From NCBI RefSeq assembly GCF_001405015.1, contig NZ_CYZX01000019.1, positions 7,091 through 71,090 on the forward strand: a stretch of 64,000 bases of DNA, read 5' to 3'. The first letter of the stretch is position 1, and every line of letters starts with the position of its first letter. Position numbers and translations under genes: made by a program. The notes below the pieces were generated by a model. That model saw only the letters and a list, made by a program, of their open reading frames with translations. It had not been told where the DNA came from and searched no databases. Origin of the DNA: Clostridium disporicum. Lineage in GTDB: Bacteria > Bacillota > Clostridia > Clostridiales > Clostridiaceae. Shown in pieces: positions 1 to 8,801 of the stretch.

Positions 1-28
1 ATTTGTTGAATTTTGTCTTAATTTTTAC

Positions 29-1147
29 TTATTTTTTTATTATTTCTGTAGCTATAGAATACTCAACAACAGTTTCACCTTCTAAAACTCTATGTTGAAC
101 ACAACCTAATCCTTCTGAGTAATAATATACCTTCACATATTCAATATCGTTAATAGTCTCCTTCTCCCAAGTTTTCACATAAGCTCCTTCTAAGCTTAAT
201 TCTCCTAATTTCAAATTTTCACCAACTTCAACAATTTCTTTATCTTCCCATCTAGTTCCTACAGCTATAGGTTCATTTAATAAAAGTATCTCTTCAGTAT
301 TATCTCTCTTATCAAGATAATTTATAGTTTCTATATTAGCCATCTCATCTTCTGTTAAATCTCCAGTAAATACTCTATAAAGACCATTTTCTTTAACTTC
401 ATATACATTTACATAAGGTCCCTTTCCATTAGTTCCTACAACTTGATATGCCGAACCATTTCCTATTATATAATCATTATTTGAAACTAAATCACTAGCT
501 TCATATTTAATCTCATATTCTCCATTTGGGATAAACATTCCTATAGTTAATTTATTACTAGCTTCATTATTTTCAAGTTCTGTTTTATTTTCATCATTAG
601 AATCACTTTGAATATCTATTGTTAAATATTCAATATTAGGATTTCCATCTTTTAAATTTTCAGTTAAGTAATATTCTAATTCTCCTTTACTATTACTAAA
701 CTTAATTTTATAGGTAGGAGTACCTTCTGAACGACTTGCTTGTACTTCTACAACTGTATTTTTCTTAATAGCCGTCATCTCACACTCTAGCTCTTTTTCT
801 ACAAACTTATCATTTTCATAGTCTACAGACCATATTTCAACATTAGTATTATCTTCAGCTGATACTATTAAAAACTTTTCATTACTTTCATCTTGAAGTA
901 CTACCTTAGTAGTTTCCCCTAATGATTTATATTGCTCTTCTGTATACCTATTTACAATAATAGCAATAGTATCATCTGTCATACCATTTTCCCAAAAGAA
1001 ATTAGAACTTGTCCCATTTTGCTGATTTAATGCATCAGCTATACTAGATGATAGATCTTTATCATCATTATCTCTACTTGAACATCCAACAGATAAAACA
1101 GCTATTGCTGCTATAATAAAACATAATATACTTCTTTTAATCTTCAT
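29..1147 (-). CDS. Predicted lipoprotein, function unknown
   Basis: A 372-residue exported lipoprotein. The N-terminus has a basic start, a hydrophobic stretch and a lipobox (LSVGC, Cys about residue 22), so the mature protein should be acylated and held on the outer face of the membrane. The start follows an AGAGGGAAG ribosome binding site. After an acidic, Asn/Ser-rich linker the body is soluble, and I do not recognise a domain in it. It is transcribed leftward toward the window edge and is divergent from another lipoprotein gene. Lipoprotein call is firm; function unknown. Confidence 0.8.
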   Translation of the reverse strand: MKIKRSILCFIIAAIAVLSVGCSSRDNDDKDLSSSIADALNQQNGTSSNFFWENGMTDDTIAIIVNRYTEEQYKSLGETTKVVLQDESNEKFLIVSAEDNTNVEIWSVDYENDKFVEKELECEMTAIKKNTVVEVQASRSEGTPTYKIKFSNSKGELEYYLTENLKDGNPNIEYLTIDIQSDSNDENKTELENNEASNKLTIGMFIPNGEYEIKYEASDLVSNNDYIIGNGSAYQVVGTNGKGPYVNVYEVKENGLYRVFTGDLTEDEMANIETINYLDKRDNTEEILLLNEPIAVGTRWEDKEIVEVGENLKLGELSLEGAYVKTWEKETINDIEYVKVYYYSEGLGCVQHRVLEGETVVEYSIATEIIKK

Positions 1148-1396
1148 AAAAACACTTCCCTCTTAACTTATAATTTAATTATGTCTATCAAATATTTTAC
1201 CATATTTTGTAATTATTTTCTCATTTATTGTTCTAATTTTTTCACTCTTATCATATACTATTCGATATATTTTTCATTATTACAACATTCTTACAATAGT
1301 AGTAATTAAAATACTTATTTTACAATCTACTTAGGAACATTTACCACATATTTTTAGTCTTAATATATAAATGGATAAAATATCAAAATTAATGAG

Positions 1397-1747
1397 GTGA
1401 TTATTATAAAAAAATGTTTCTTATTTTTTGCATATATAATATCTTTTCTTCTCATAACAGGTTGTTTCTCTTCAGAAAGCTCAACTATAACTGGCAGATA
1501 TTTAAAAGTTAAAAATAATTCTATGATAATAGATGAGTATGGGTGTCCTATAGTAATGAGTAATGATTCTAAAAAAGAAGATTTATTTAAAGATTTAGAA
1601 AACGGTGATAGAATCAATATAAATTGTATTGCAGTTCTAGAAAGCTATCCTGGTCAATGTTCTGTTTATAAAATTAAATTTATTGAAAAAGGTACTATTG
1701 ATGATATTCCTAAAGAAACCCTAGATACGTTAAAAGAAATGGGCTAG
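1397..1747 (+). CDS. Small lipoprotein with uncertain, non-ATG start
   Basis: About 113-116 residues with a short signal sequence and lipobox (LITGC), then a small soluble domain. The only conventional in-frame start is GTG at 1397, but it lies inside the GAGGTGA ribosome binding site (1394-1400) and has no site of its own. In frame, ATT at 1403 and ATA at 1406 follow; the ATA codon is 5-6 nt after the binding site and would give a normal lipoprotein N-terminus (start, then KKCFLFF). Initiation at ATA or ATT is therefore possible. The gene ends at a terminator shared with the convergent kinase gene. Function unknown. Confidence 0.7.
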   Translation: MIIIKKCFLFFAYIISFLLITGCFSSESSTITGRYLKVKNNSMIIDEYGCPIVMSNDSKKEDLFKDLENGDRININCIAVLESYPGQCSVYKIKFIEKGTIDDIPKETLDTLKEMG

Positions 1748-1768
1748 ATTGATGATTATTAATAAAAA

Positions 1769-1795
1769 AAAAGGTTGACATAATGACAACCTTTT
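1769..1795. terminator. Bidirectional terminator
   Basis: Nine-bp stem (AAAAGGTTG / CAACCTTTT) with a 9-nt loop, A-rich on one side and T-rich on the other. It lies between a rightward lipoprotein gene and a leftward kinase gene. Confidence 0.8.
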
Positions 1796-1800
1796 CATCA

Positions 1801-2301
1801 CTACTCCAGTAGCTCAACTATTTCTTTTATTATTTCGTCTATACTTTTTCCAGTAGTATCAAGCTTAATTGTATCCATAGCTTTATACATATCGTATCTT
1901 TCTAGGCTTCTCTCTATATTTTTACTATCTCTTAAGCCTAACTTTACATCATTTTCAATTCTTTTAATAAGCTCTTCTTTAGTACACATTAAAGTTATTT
2001 TATAGATTTCTATATTTTCAGTATTAATTCTTTTTAATACCTCATTCATAATGTCATCACTTTGAATAACCCAATTAAATACTACATACTTAGAAGTTGA
2101 ATTTGATAAATAGCTATTTAATATAAAGCCTATGTTATTTAAAACCATCTCTTTATTTTCATCATTAACTATGAATGGATTCATAGCCCAACAATTATCT
2201 CCATCAAGCCAAAAAGAATTCTCAAGTTCCTTATATAATTTTTTACTGACAGTAGTTTTACCTACTCCCATAACTCCATTAATAATAATCAATTTCTTCA
2301 T
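1801..2301 (-). CDS. P-loop nucleotide/small-molecule kinase-like protein
   Basis: A 166-residue protein with a Walker A loop near the N-terminus (GVMGVGKTT, residues about 9-17). Its size and layout match the shikimate/adenylate-kinase-like P-loop family: a DGDN motif follows the P-loop as in AAA_33-type kinases, and a basic lid-like stretch with Arg residues (KLGLRDSKNIERSLERY) lies near residue 125. It probably phosphorylates a small metabolite, but the substrate cannot be deduced. A ribosome binding site (AGAGGGG) precedes the ATG. The gene converges on the small lipoprotein gene and stands alone. Confidence 0.7.
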   Translation of the reverse strand: MKKLIIINGVMGVGKTTVSKKLYKELENSFWLDGDNCWAMNPFIVNDENKEMVLNNIGFILNSYLSNSTSKYVVFNWVIQSDDIMNEVLKRINTENIEIYKITLMCTKEELIKRIENDVKLGLRDSKNIERSLERYDMYKAMDTIKLDTTGKSIDEIIKEIVELLE

Positions 2302-2346
2302 ATGTTCTAATCCCCTCTAAATATCTATCTTGCAAAGTATCAATTC

Positions 2347-2988
2347 TTAAACTTTTTTTGCAAATATTCCTGTAACCCTTGTAATTAAAACAACAACTTT
2401 CTCAAATTCTTCTTCATCTTTGCATTTAATTCTTATAGTATTTGTATAACTAAGGATATCATCCTTTATAGTTATTTCTATTAATTTTTTCTTTCTTATT
2501 AGAGTCTCTCTAAAAGCAATATCTACAAAGTCACTTGAGCTTATAAACTTATTATTAGCAAGTACTATACCTTCAGCATATATAACTTGTTTTGATGTAA
2601 AATAAAAATATCCATATGCAATTAATAGTATTACTAATCCAATTATAATTATTGGATTATCACTTAAATTAATACTTACAAACATACCTGAACTACTTTT
2701 TATAAACGCACATATAACAATATATACAGTTACAATCGCTAAGCATACAAATATCCCCAAATAATAATCGCCATTTCTACTTTCAGCAATAATATTCTTA
2801 TTTCTAATTTCTACACCCTTTTTATTTCTCAGTCTTTCTACTATCTCTCCACCAATAAAAGAAACTATCATAGCACAATAAATAACTATACCTATAATAG
2901 AATTTACACCATTTGCAAAAACCTCCATTAAGAATAAAGCAAGTAATACAGTTGGTAGCAAACTTTTTTTACCTTTCATATTAAACAT
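2347..2988 (-). CDS. Membrane protein of unknown function
   Basis: A predicted integral membrane protein with about four hydrophobic segments followed by a soluble C-terminal domain of about 70 residues, rich in beta-strand and charged residues, resembling the membrane-anchored PH-like (YcxB-type) arrangement. The open frame extends upstream to 3048, but the only good ribosome binding site (AGGAGTG, about 8 nt before ATG) points to the start at 2988, giving 213 residues. No enzymatic motif is visible. The PH-like suggestion is inference. Confidence 0.65.
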   Translation of the reverse strand: MFNMKGKKSLLPTVLLALFLMEVFANGVNSIIGIVIYCAMIVSFIGGEIVERLRNKKGVEIRNKNIIAESRNGDYYLGIFVCLAIVTVYIVICAFIKSSSGMFVSINLSDNPIIIIGLVILLIAYGYFYFTSKQVIYAEGIVLANNKFISSSDFVDIAFRETLIRKKKLIEITIKDDILSYTNTIRIKCKDEEEFEKVVVLITRVTGIFAKKV

Positions 2989-3140
2989 TTGTTTTTCACT
3001 CCTATTTATCTCGTTATATTTTTTCCTTATAGCTATACAATTTTCCACAGCTAATCTTTTTCAGTTCTCACCTAAACCTACTTTTACATTATTTACTATT
3101 ATTTTACACAATTCATCTATTCAATTCCATAAAAACTTAT

Positions 3141-3183
3141 AAAAAAAGTACACCACTCCATTAAATAGCAAATGATGTACTTT
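3141..3183 (-). terminator. Terminator of the two-component operon
   Basis: On the minus strand a 10-bp stem (AAAGTACATC with GGTGTACTTT, one T-G pair) is followed by seven T. It lies just downstream of the 173-residue membrane protein gene, the last gene of the operon. Confidence 0.75.
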
Positions 3184-3191
3184 AAAATTTT

Positions 3192-3713
3192 TTAAAATCC
3201 TTTATATAGCCATTGGGTTGGAATTAAATATGTCCACGGCATTGTAACAATAGCTATTGTTATCGCTACCCTCATTCTTATCTTAGAATCATCTATTAAT
3301 CTGTTAAATACAATATAATAATTAAATGTCCAAATTAATAATACTGCTAATACTACTGCGGCTACTACTATTATAAGTCCTATAATATTACTAAATGGGT
3401 TATAGCATATAGCTGAAATTATGTCATTTGCTCCTTCGCCTGTTTCTAAAATCAGCATTGTTACAAACAACATTATCGCTCCTACTATATCACCTAAAAA
3501 TCCAAATATCCAAACCTTAAATATGCTCTTTTTATATAACTGTCCCATAGAAAGCCCTGTACTCTTAACCACCTTAAATATTGCAAAAGCTACTAAAATC
3601 ACTAAGCTATCTATAACAAAATTACCTATAAGAGCAAGCAGTGCTAATGGTGGAAATATCCACATCATCCATATAGGAAATATTACATTATTTAACTTAA
3701 CCCCTTTTTTCAT
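3192..3713 (-). CDS. Membrane protein, last gene of two-component operon
   Basis: About 173 residues, very hydrophobic, with four or five membrane segments and no catalytic motif I recognise. ATG at 3713 is preceded by GGGAGGA with 7-nt spacing; the open frame extends two codons further to a TTG. It lies only 13 bp downstream of the histidine kinase and before a strong terminator, so it is co-transcribed with the regulatory genes. By position it may be a partner or target of the sensor system. That role is inference only. Confidence 0.7.
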   Translation of the reverse strand: MKKGVKLNNVIFPIWMMWIFPPLALLALIGNFVIDSLVILVAFAIFKVVKSTGLSMGQLYKKSIFKVWIFGFLGDIVGAIMLFVTMLILETGEGANDIISAICYNPFSNIIGLIIVVAAVVLAVLLIWTFNYYIVFNRLIDDSKIRMRVAITIAIVTMPWTYLIPTQWLYKGF

Positions 3714-3726
3714 TCTCAAATCCTCC

Positions 3727-5139
3727 CTATATTATTACATCAACAATAAAATTATTTTTATCTACATTTATCTTAAGCTCACCATTCTGAAGTTTCATCA
3801 AACTATTTGCTATATCTAAGCCCAATCCTGAACCTTCTGTATTTATTGAAGATTCACCTCTTTTAAATCTTTCCAAAAGTTCTTCTCCATTCATTTTTAT
3901 TTCATCTTCAGTAGTATTTTTAAATATTATTCTTGTGTAATAACCTCTGCTAAAATCTACTGATTCTTCTTGTTCAAGCTTTATATATACATCGGAATCC
4001 TTTGCAGAGTATTTTAGTATATTGGAAATTAAATTATGAAATACTCTTGTCATCTTCTTATAATCTGCATAACTTCTCTTAATTTCTTTATCTTCTATAG
4101 ATATATTAAATCTCAAGGAAGAGTCTTCTATTCTCTCTTTAAATTCAAAAAGGGCCTTTTCTAATAACTTATCTACTCTCATTTCAATAAATTCTAGCTT
4201 TACTTCACCTGTATTTGTTCCTAAAGAATCCTTTAAATCATCAACCAAATTTTTCAAACTCAATGCCTTCCTCTCTAATATATCTATATATTCATCCCTT
4301 TTAACCTCAGTTAAATCTTCATTATTTAAGAAATTAACATAATTAATTACTGATGTTAATGGAGTTTTTAAATCATGAGATACATTAGTTATAAGCTCAG
4401 TCTTACTTATAAAAGAGCTTTTTTCTATAATTCCTGTATTTTCTGCAATATTCATTAAATCTTCTATAGCATTAAATGTTATACTTAAATCACTAGAGTT
4501 AATTTCATTTATTTTACTTCTTTTTTCTTCAATCTTTTTCTTTAATGAGGACAAATCATAATTTTCATCTCCCACTATCTCTTCTAAAGTAGATGAAAGT
4601 ACAACTCCTTTAAAATAGTTCTTTGCTACTATAAAGCCCAAATAAATAAGTATTACTATATTAACTACAATAATCCACCAAAGTATTGTTCTCTTTATGT
4701 CAATTTCCTCCATAGTAACCTGAAATAATATCTGATATAAAGTCATATAAAATAAAACCAATATAAATACTCTGATTAAACTATTAATAATTCTATATTT
4801 ATAGTAGGTTATCTTTTCATAACTAATCTTTGAATCAGTTGTATATACCTTATTTTTTATTACAAGCTGAACTATTGATATAAAAGTTATTATTGCAAAT
4901 ACTACCCATGTTAAAAGAACTATATACTTGCTAGCCTCTGTATCATATCTTGGAAAAAATCTATCTCCAGTAGTATGTACAAGTTTTCTTACCACAAAGT
5001 AATTTATTATTAACAGAACTCTTCCAAGCCAAGTTTCTATAAGTACTCTTTCATTTATAATCTTAAATTTATTAGCCTCCTCATTACTTACCCATCTTCT
5101 ACAGAACTTCTTTGCTTCAATATACTTGCTTATCATCAT
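3727..5139 (-). CDS. Sensor histidine kinase (active form)
   Basis: About 470 residues with four N-terminal membrane segments (to about residue 175), a coiled-coil linker, then a complete kinase core. The H-box reads NVSHDLKTPL with the phospho-acceptor His near residue 255, the N-box NLISNILKYS near 365, and the G2 box GSGLGLDIA near 440. It should autophosphorylate and pass phosphate to the adjacent OmpR-type regulator. The start is the ATG at 5139 behind GAGGAG; a GTG at 5145 overlaps that site. It overlaps the upstream kinase-like gene by 23 bp, so translation is probably coupled. Confidence 0.92.
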   Translation of the reverse strand: MMISKYIEAKKFCRRWVSNEEANKFKIINERVLIETWLGRVLLIINYFVVRKLVHTTGDRFFPRYDTEASKYIVLLTWVVFAIITFISIVQLVIKNKVYTTDSKISYEKITYYKYRIINSLIRVFILVLFYMTLYQILFQVTMEEIDIKRTILWWIIVVNIVILIYLGFIVAKNYFKGVVLSSTLEEIVGDENYDLSSLKKKIEEKRSKINEINSSDLSITFNAIEDLMNIAENTGIIEKSSFISKTELITNVSHDLKTPLTSVINYVNFLNNEDLTEVKRDEYIDILERKALSLKNLVDDLKDSLGTNTGEVKLEFIEMRVDKLLEKALFEFKERIEDSSLRFNISIEDKEIKRSYADYKKMTRVFHNLISNILKYSAKDSDVYIKLEQEESVDFSRGYYTRIIFKNTTEDEIKMNGEELLERFKRGESSINTEGSGLGLDIANSLMKLQNGELKINVDKNNFIVDVII

Positions 5140-6217
5140 TTTCACTCTCCTCTTTATAGATTTCGAATGATATTATGACGCTGAATAAATCTGCTTTAAT
5201 ATCTAAGTCAAAGTCTCCACTTTGAAGAAGAACTAAATTTTTAGCAATCTCAAGAGCAAGTCCTGATCTATCCTCTTCATTATTTTTATTAATAATGTTA
5301 ACTAAGTCGTCCGGTTCAATATTTAATTCTTCCTTAGATACATTTCTAATCGTTATATAAGCCCTATTATCCTTAGTAAATAAATCAACATATACCCTGC
5401 TTCCATCTAAAGAATGCTTTAAAGTATTCTGAATCAAAATATCAAATACCCTCCACATTTTTTCTCCATTACACTTAATATATATTTTCTCCTTTGGAAT
5501 ACTAATTTTATAAACAAGCCTTGAACTATCTATTTTATCTTTGTATTCAATTAAAGCCTGCTTAAGTAATGAAGATATTTCAATTTTTTCAGTATATATA
5601 TTTATATCACCACTTGATACTTTTGCAGCCTCAAATAATTCATCAATTAATAACTTTATATTATTAGACCTATATTTGAGATTATAGATTGCCTCTTCGT
5701 CATTCTTATCTTCTTTCAGCTTTTCTATATTTTCTAAAATGCTTTCTAGTGGCTTGTCCAATTTATTTGTAACATTATTAACTAACTCTATATTCATCTT
5801 TTCATTTCTATTTATATTATCTATAGATTTCACTACCCTATCTAATATGTTTTTAATTTCTTCAGCTACCTTCCCATACTGCTTACCAAGAAAATATCTA
5901 TAATCCTCATCTCCTATAAGCTTGCTTTGGATATTCTCTATACTTACTTTACCTAATTCTATTCCTTCAATAAACTCTTCAATATTTCTCCAGGTTAATC
6001 CTACTCTTAAAGTATTAAATAAAATTCTTATAAACAAATTTATATTAACATGAACTAGTAGTATAATTGATAAAACTAACAGTCTATTATCTTTTATATA
6101 ACTAAGTATAAATATAGAGATTAAAATGAATATAATATTGAATATAAATTTTGATATCTTTAAACTTCTTCTTATAAGAATTTTATCCTTTTTAATTTGT
6201 GTCAATCTTATATCCAA
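5117..6217 (-). CDS. Histidine-kinase-like protein lacking the acceptor His
   Basis: 366 residues with two N-terminal membrane segments, a helical linker and a region alignable over its full length with the kinase encoded next to it. Where an active enzyme has NVSHDLKTPL this protein reads NVTNKLDKPL, so the phosphorylated His is Asn (about residue 151). The ATP-binding part is also weakened: the N-box is LIQNTLKHS, and the usual GxGLGL is RSGLALEIA. It is probably a pseudokinase that regulates or heterodimerises with the active kinase, or a sensor subunit. The start is TTG, overlapping the response regulator gene by 26 bp with GGTGG/GGGG upstream. Confidence 0.85.
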   Translation of the reverse strand: MDIRLTQIKKDKILIRRSLKISKFIFNIIFILISIFILSYIKDNRLLVLSIILLVHVNINLFIRILFNTLRVGLTWRNIEEFIEGIELGKVSIENIQSKLIGDEDYRYFLGKQYGKVAEEIKNILDRVVKSIDNINRNEKMNIELVNNVTNKLDKPLESILENIEKLKEDKNDEEAIYNLKYRSNNIKLLIDELFEAAKVSSGDINIYTEKIEISSLLKQALIEYKDKIDSSRLVYKISIPKEKIYIKCNGEKMWRVFDILIQNTLKHSLDGSRVYVDLFTKDNRAYITIRNVSKEELNIEPDDLVNIINKNNEEDRSGLALEIAKNLVLLQSGDFDLDIKADLFSVIISFEIYKEESENDDKQVY

Positions 6218-6890
6218 TACCCCATACCACCTTTAAATACCTTGGATTCTTAGAATCTATCTCGATTTTTTCTCTTATTCTTCTAATATGAACCATAACA
6301 GTATCTGTTGAGAAGCAAGGTTCACCCCATGCACTTTCATATATAGCCTCTGCTGAATAAACTCTTCCAGCATTACTCATAAGAAGCTCTAATATCTTAT
6401 ATTCTATAGGAGTAATCTTTACATTTTCCCCATTAACCTGAAATGATTTACTTCTTTTATCAAGTTCTAAATCACCAACCTTAATCTTTTCTAAGTCTTC
6501 CTCTTCTTTATAATGACCAAAAGCCATATATCTTCTTAATTGAGATTTTACTCTTGCTATAAGCTCTAAAGGGTTAAAAGGCTTAGTTATATAATCATCT
6601 GCCCCTACGTTTAATCCTAAAATCTTATCTGTATCCTGTGATTTTGCAGAAAGGATTATTATAGGTATATTTCTATCCTCTCTTATTTTCATAGTTGCTC
6701 TCATTCCATCCATTTTAGGCATCATTACATCAATTATTACTAAATGAACTTCTTCTTTTTCTAAAATCTCTAAAGCTTCTAGTCCATCATAAGCCTTTAA
6801 AATCCTTATATCTTCATTCTGTAAATATATCTCTATTGCATCTATTATTTCTTTTTCATCATCTACTACCAAAACAGTATACTTACACAT
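6192..6890 (-). CDS. OmpR-family response regulator
   Basis: About 232 residues. The receiver domain has the acidic pair DD near residues 10-11, phospho-acceptor Asp in VIIDVMMPKMDG (about residue 54) and the conserved Lys in the ITKPF motif. The C-terminal half is a winged-helix DNA-binding domain of the OmpR/PhoB type (ending RRIREKIE...VWGIGYKI). The ATG at 6890 has AAGGTGGT with 7-nt spacing and is preferred over the upstream ATGs. It is the first gene of a four-gene operon with the pseudokinase, active kinase and a membrane protein. Confidence 0.93.
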   Translation of the reverse strand: MCKYTVLVVDDEKEIIDAIEIYLQNEDIRILKAYDGLEALEILEKEEVHLVIIDVMMPKMDGMRATMKIREDRNIPIIILSAKSQDTDKILGLNVGADDYITKPFNPLELIARVKSQLRRYMAFGHYKEEEDLEKIKVGDLELDKRSKSFQVNGENVKITPIEYKILELLMSNAGRVYSAEAIYESAWGEPCFSTDTVMVHIRRIREKIEIDSKNPRYLKVVWGIGYKIDTN

Positions 6891-7007
6891 ATCTTCTACC
6901 ACCTTAAATTTCATCACATCAATTATAGCATTATTTCCTTTAACTTAATATTACAGTATAAATCTTACAACCTAATATCGTATTTCTAAAATTTTTCTAA
7001 CAAAAAA

Positions 7008-7046
7008 ATTCTGAACCCAACATTTTAACTATGTTGACTTCAGAAT
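7008..7046 (-). terminator. Terminator downstream of spoVB
   Basis: Minus-strand stem-loop: ATTCTGA / TCAGAAT outer arms and CAACAT / ATGTTG inner arms separated by a small internal loop, followed by seven T. It lies just after the SpoVB stop codon. Confidence 0.7.
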
Positions 7047-7052
7047 CATCCA

Positions 7053-8570
7053 TTAATCTCTAAACTTTATACAATTAAACAACTTTAACAAAAATAAATA
7101 TATCATCAATACAACAAATAAAACCATAGCTGTAACAACACCAATAGCTAGATTATATTCACCTAATACACTGTTTATAACTCTTCCAATAATTATTGAT
7201 ACAAAAGAAAAAATCAAAGGCTTAATAATCCAGTTATTAAAATTAATTTTTAAATTTGTTACCTTAATTACTCGTAAAAAACTTAATGTAAAGCTAAAAA
7301 CTGTAGTAATTAACATCGTAATAATTAATCCATTTACTCCTTTTAAAGGTACTATAGTATATATAAGAACAATCTTTAGAACTGACTCCAACATCTGATA
7401 TTCTAAAGATTTTACCTGTTGATTTAATCCATTTAATATTCCGCCTACAATCATATCTATATACATAAAAGGAATAGCTATAGAAATCATTTTAAAGAAT
7501 ATTCCTAAATCATCTCTATTATATATAGAAATTGATAGTTCATTATAAAAATTAGAGAATATAAAAAAAGACATAATACCTATAATACACGTAAATCCTA
7601 TACTTCTAGTAATTAAACTATTTACTCTTTCATTGTTATTTATAGCTTTTGCTCTTGAAATCTCTGGTATTAAGACTCTTCCTAATGACATTAATAATAC
7701 TGCTGGAAATGATATTATAGGAAAAACCATTCCCATTACGCCTCCTAAAACACTGACTGCTTCTTTTGTAGACATACCAAACTTTACAAGGCTTGCAGGT
7801 ATTAATATCATCTCTACTGATCTAAAGGCTGACATAATATAAGAACTTCCTGCTACAGGTAATGCTATATTAAATAATCTTTTTAATAAATCTCCGCTTT
7901 TCTCTTTTATAACATTAAAGTTTTTATTTTCTTTCTTTTCTAATTTATAAGATATAAAAACGTAAATACAAGAAAAAATATCACTAATAGCTGTTCCTAG
8001 TACAAGTACTGCACATCCATACTCTAACCCACGTGGCATAACTAAACTTAATAATCCAACAACTACAGTTATTTTTATAAACTGTTCTGCAAATTGTGAA
8101 GTAATAGGTATAAAAATATCTCTTACCGCGAAGAAATATCCTTTTATACATGATGATATTGAAATAAAGGGAATACTTATAGCTACTATCTTAAGGGATA
8201 TCACAACTCTCTCGTCTTTTAAAAATAATAAAGCTATATTTTCAGAAAATAAAAATAATACTACAGAGGCAACTATACTTAACCCTCCACATATAGCACA
8301 CGCTTTAAATACTATTGCTTTAATATTACTGTAATTTTTTCTAGAAACTTCTTCTGAAACTATTCTAGTAACACCTGTACTTATTCCTGAAACCGCAATT
8401 GTTATAGCCACAGAACTAACAGTTCCTATAAGTTTATATAATCCCATTCCTTCTGTTCCAACTTCATTAGATATGTATACCTTATATATAATTCCTATTA
8501 CTCGCATTATAAGAGCTGTAATTGTTAAAATAATTGTATTTACAAAAAGATTCTCTGCTTTTTTATTCAT
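7053..8570 (-). CDS. spoVB: SpoVB-like polysaccharide/lipid flippase
   Basis: 505 residues with about 14 membrane segments, the layout of the MOP superfamily (Wzx/MurJ/SpoVB). The N-terminal sequence (TIILTITALIMRVIGIIYKVYISNEVGTEGMGLYKL, in parts) is characteristic of the SpoVB group, which is needed for spore cortex formation and related to lipid II flippases. ATG at 8570 is preceded by GAGAGGT. The gene stands alone with its own terminator. SpoVB versus a vegetative polysaccharide flippase cannot be separated with certainty here because clostridia carry several paralogues. Confidence 0.8.
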   Translation of the reverse strand: MNKKAENLFVNTIILTITALIMRVIGIIYKVYISNEVGTEGMGLYKLIGTVSSVAITIAVSGISTGVTRIVSEEVSRKNYSNIKAIVFKACAICGGLSIVASVVLFLFSENIALLFLKDERVVISLKIVAISIPFISISSCIKGYFFAVRDIFIPITSQFAEQFIKITVVVGLLSLVMPRGLEYGCAVLVLGTAISDIFSCIYVFISYKLEKKENKNFNVIKEKSGDLLKRLFNIALPVAGSSYIMSAFRSVEMILIPASLVKFGMSTKEAVSVLGGVMGMVFPIISFPAVLLMSLGRVLIPEISRAKAINNNERVNSLITRSIGFTCIIGIMSFFIFSNFYNELSISIYNRDDLGIFFKMISIAIPFMYIDMIVGGILNGLNQQVKSLEYQMLESVLKIVLIYTIVPLKGVNGLIITMLITTVFSFTLSFLRVIKVTNLKINFNNWIIKPLIFSFVSIIIGRVINSVLGEYNLAIGVVTAMVLFVVLMIYLFLLKLFNCIKFRD

Positions 8571-8676
8571 ATAGTACCTCTCATTTATTTATATAGCTAC
8601 TATATGTTAAGCAATTATGATTAATTACTCTTAGTAATAACTTAATAATTACATATAAAAATACGTTAAAAATATA

Positions 8677-8767
8677 AAATGACAAGTTAGTAAATCTGAT
8701 CTGTACTGTATAGTTTAAGATAATTTTCAAGTAACCTCTTGAAAATATTATTACTAACTTATCATTT
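8677..8767. repeat. Inverted-repeat (MITE-like) element, copy 1
   Basis: Ninety-one bp bounded by 17-bp arms with a single mismatch (AAATGACAAGTTAGTAA and TTACTAACTTATCATTT). Inside is a second hairpin (ATTTTCAAG / CTTGAAAAT). The outermost 13 bp match the ends of another element at 56897-56999. It sits between the surface protein and spoVB genes, both leftward, so it may also act as a terminator or processed RNA. No coding potential is visible. Confidence 0.55.
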
Positions 8768-8801
8768 CTTATATCATTTAATAAATATCTTTATATTTTA
8801 T

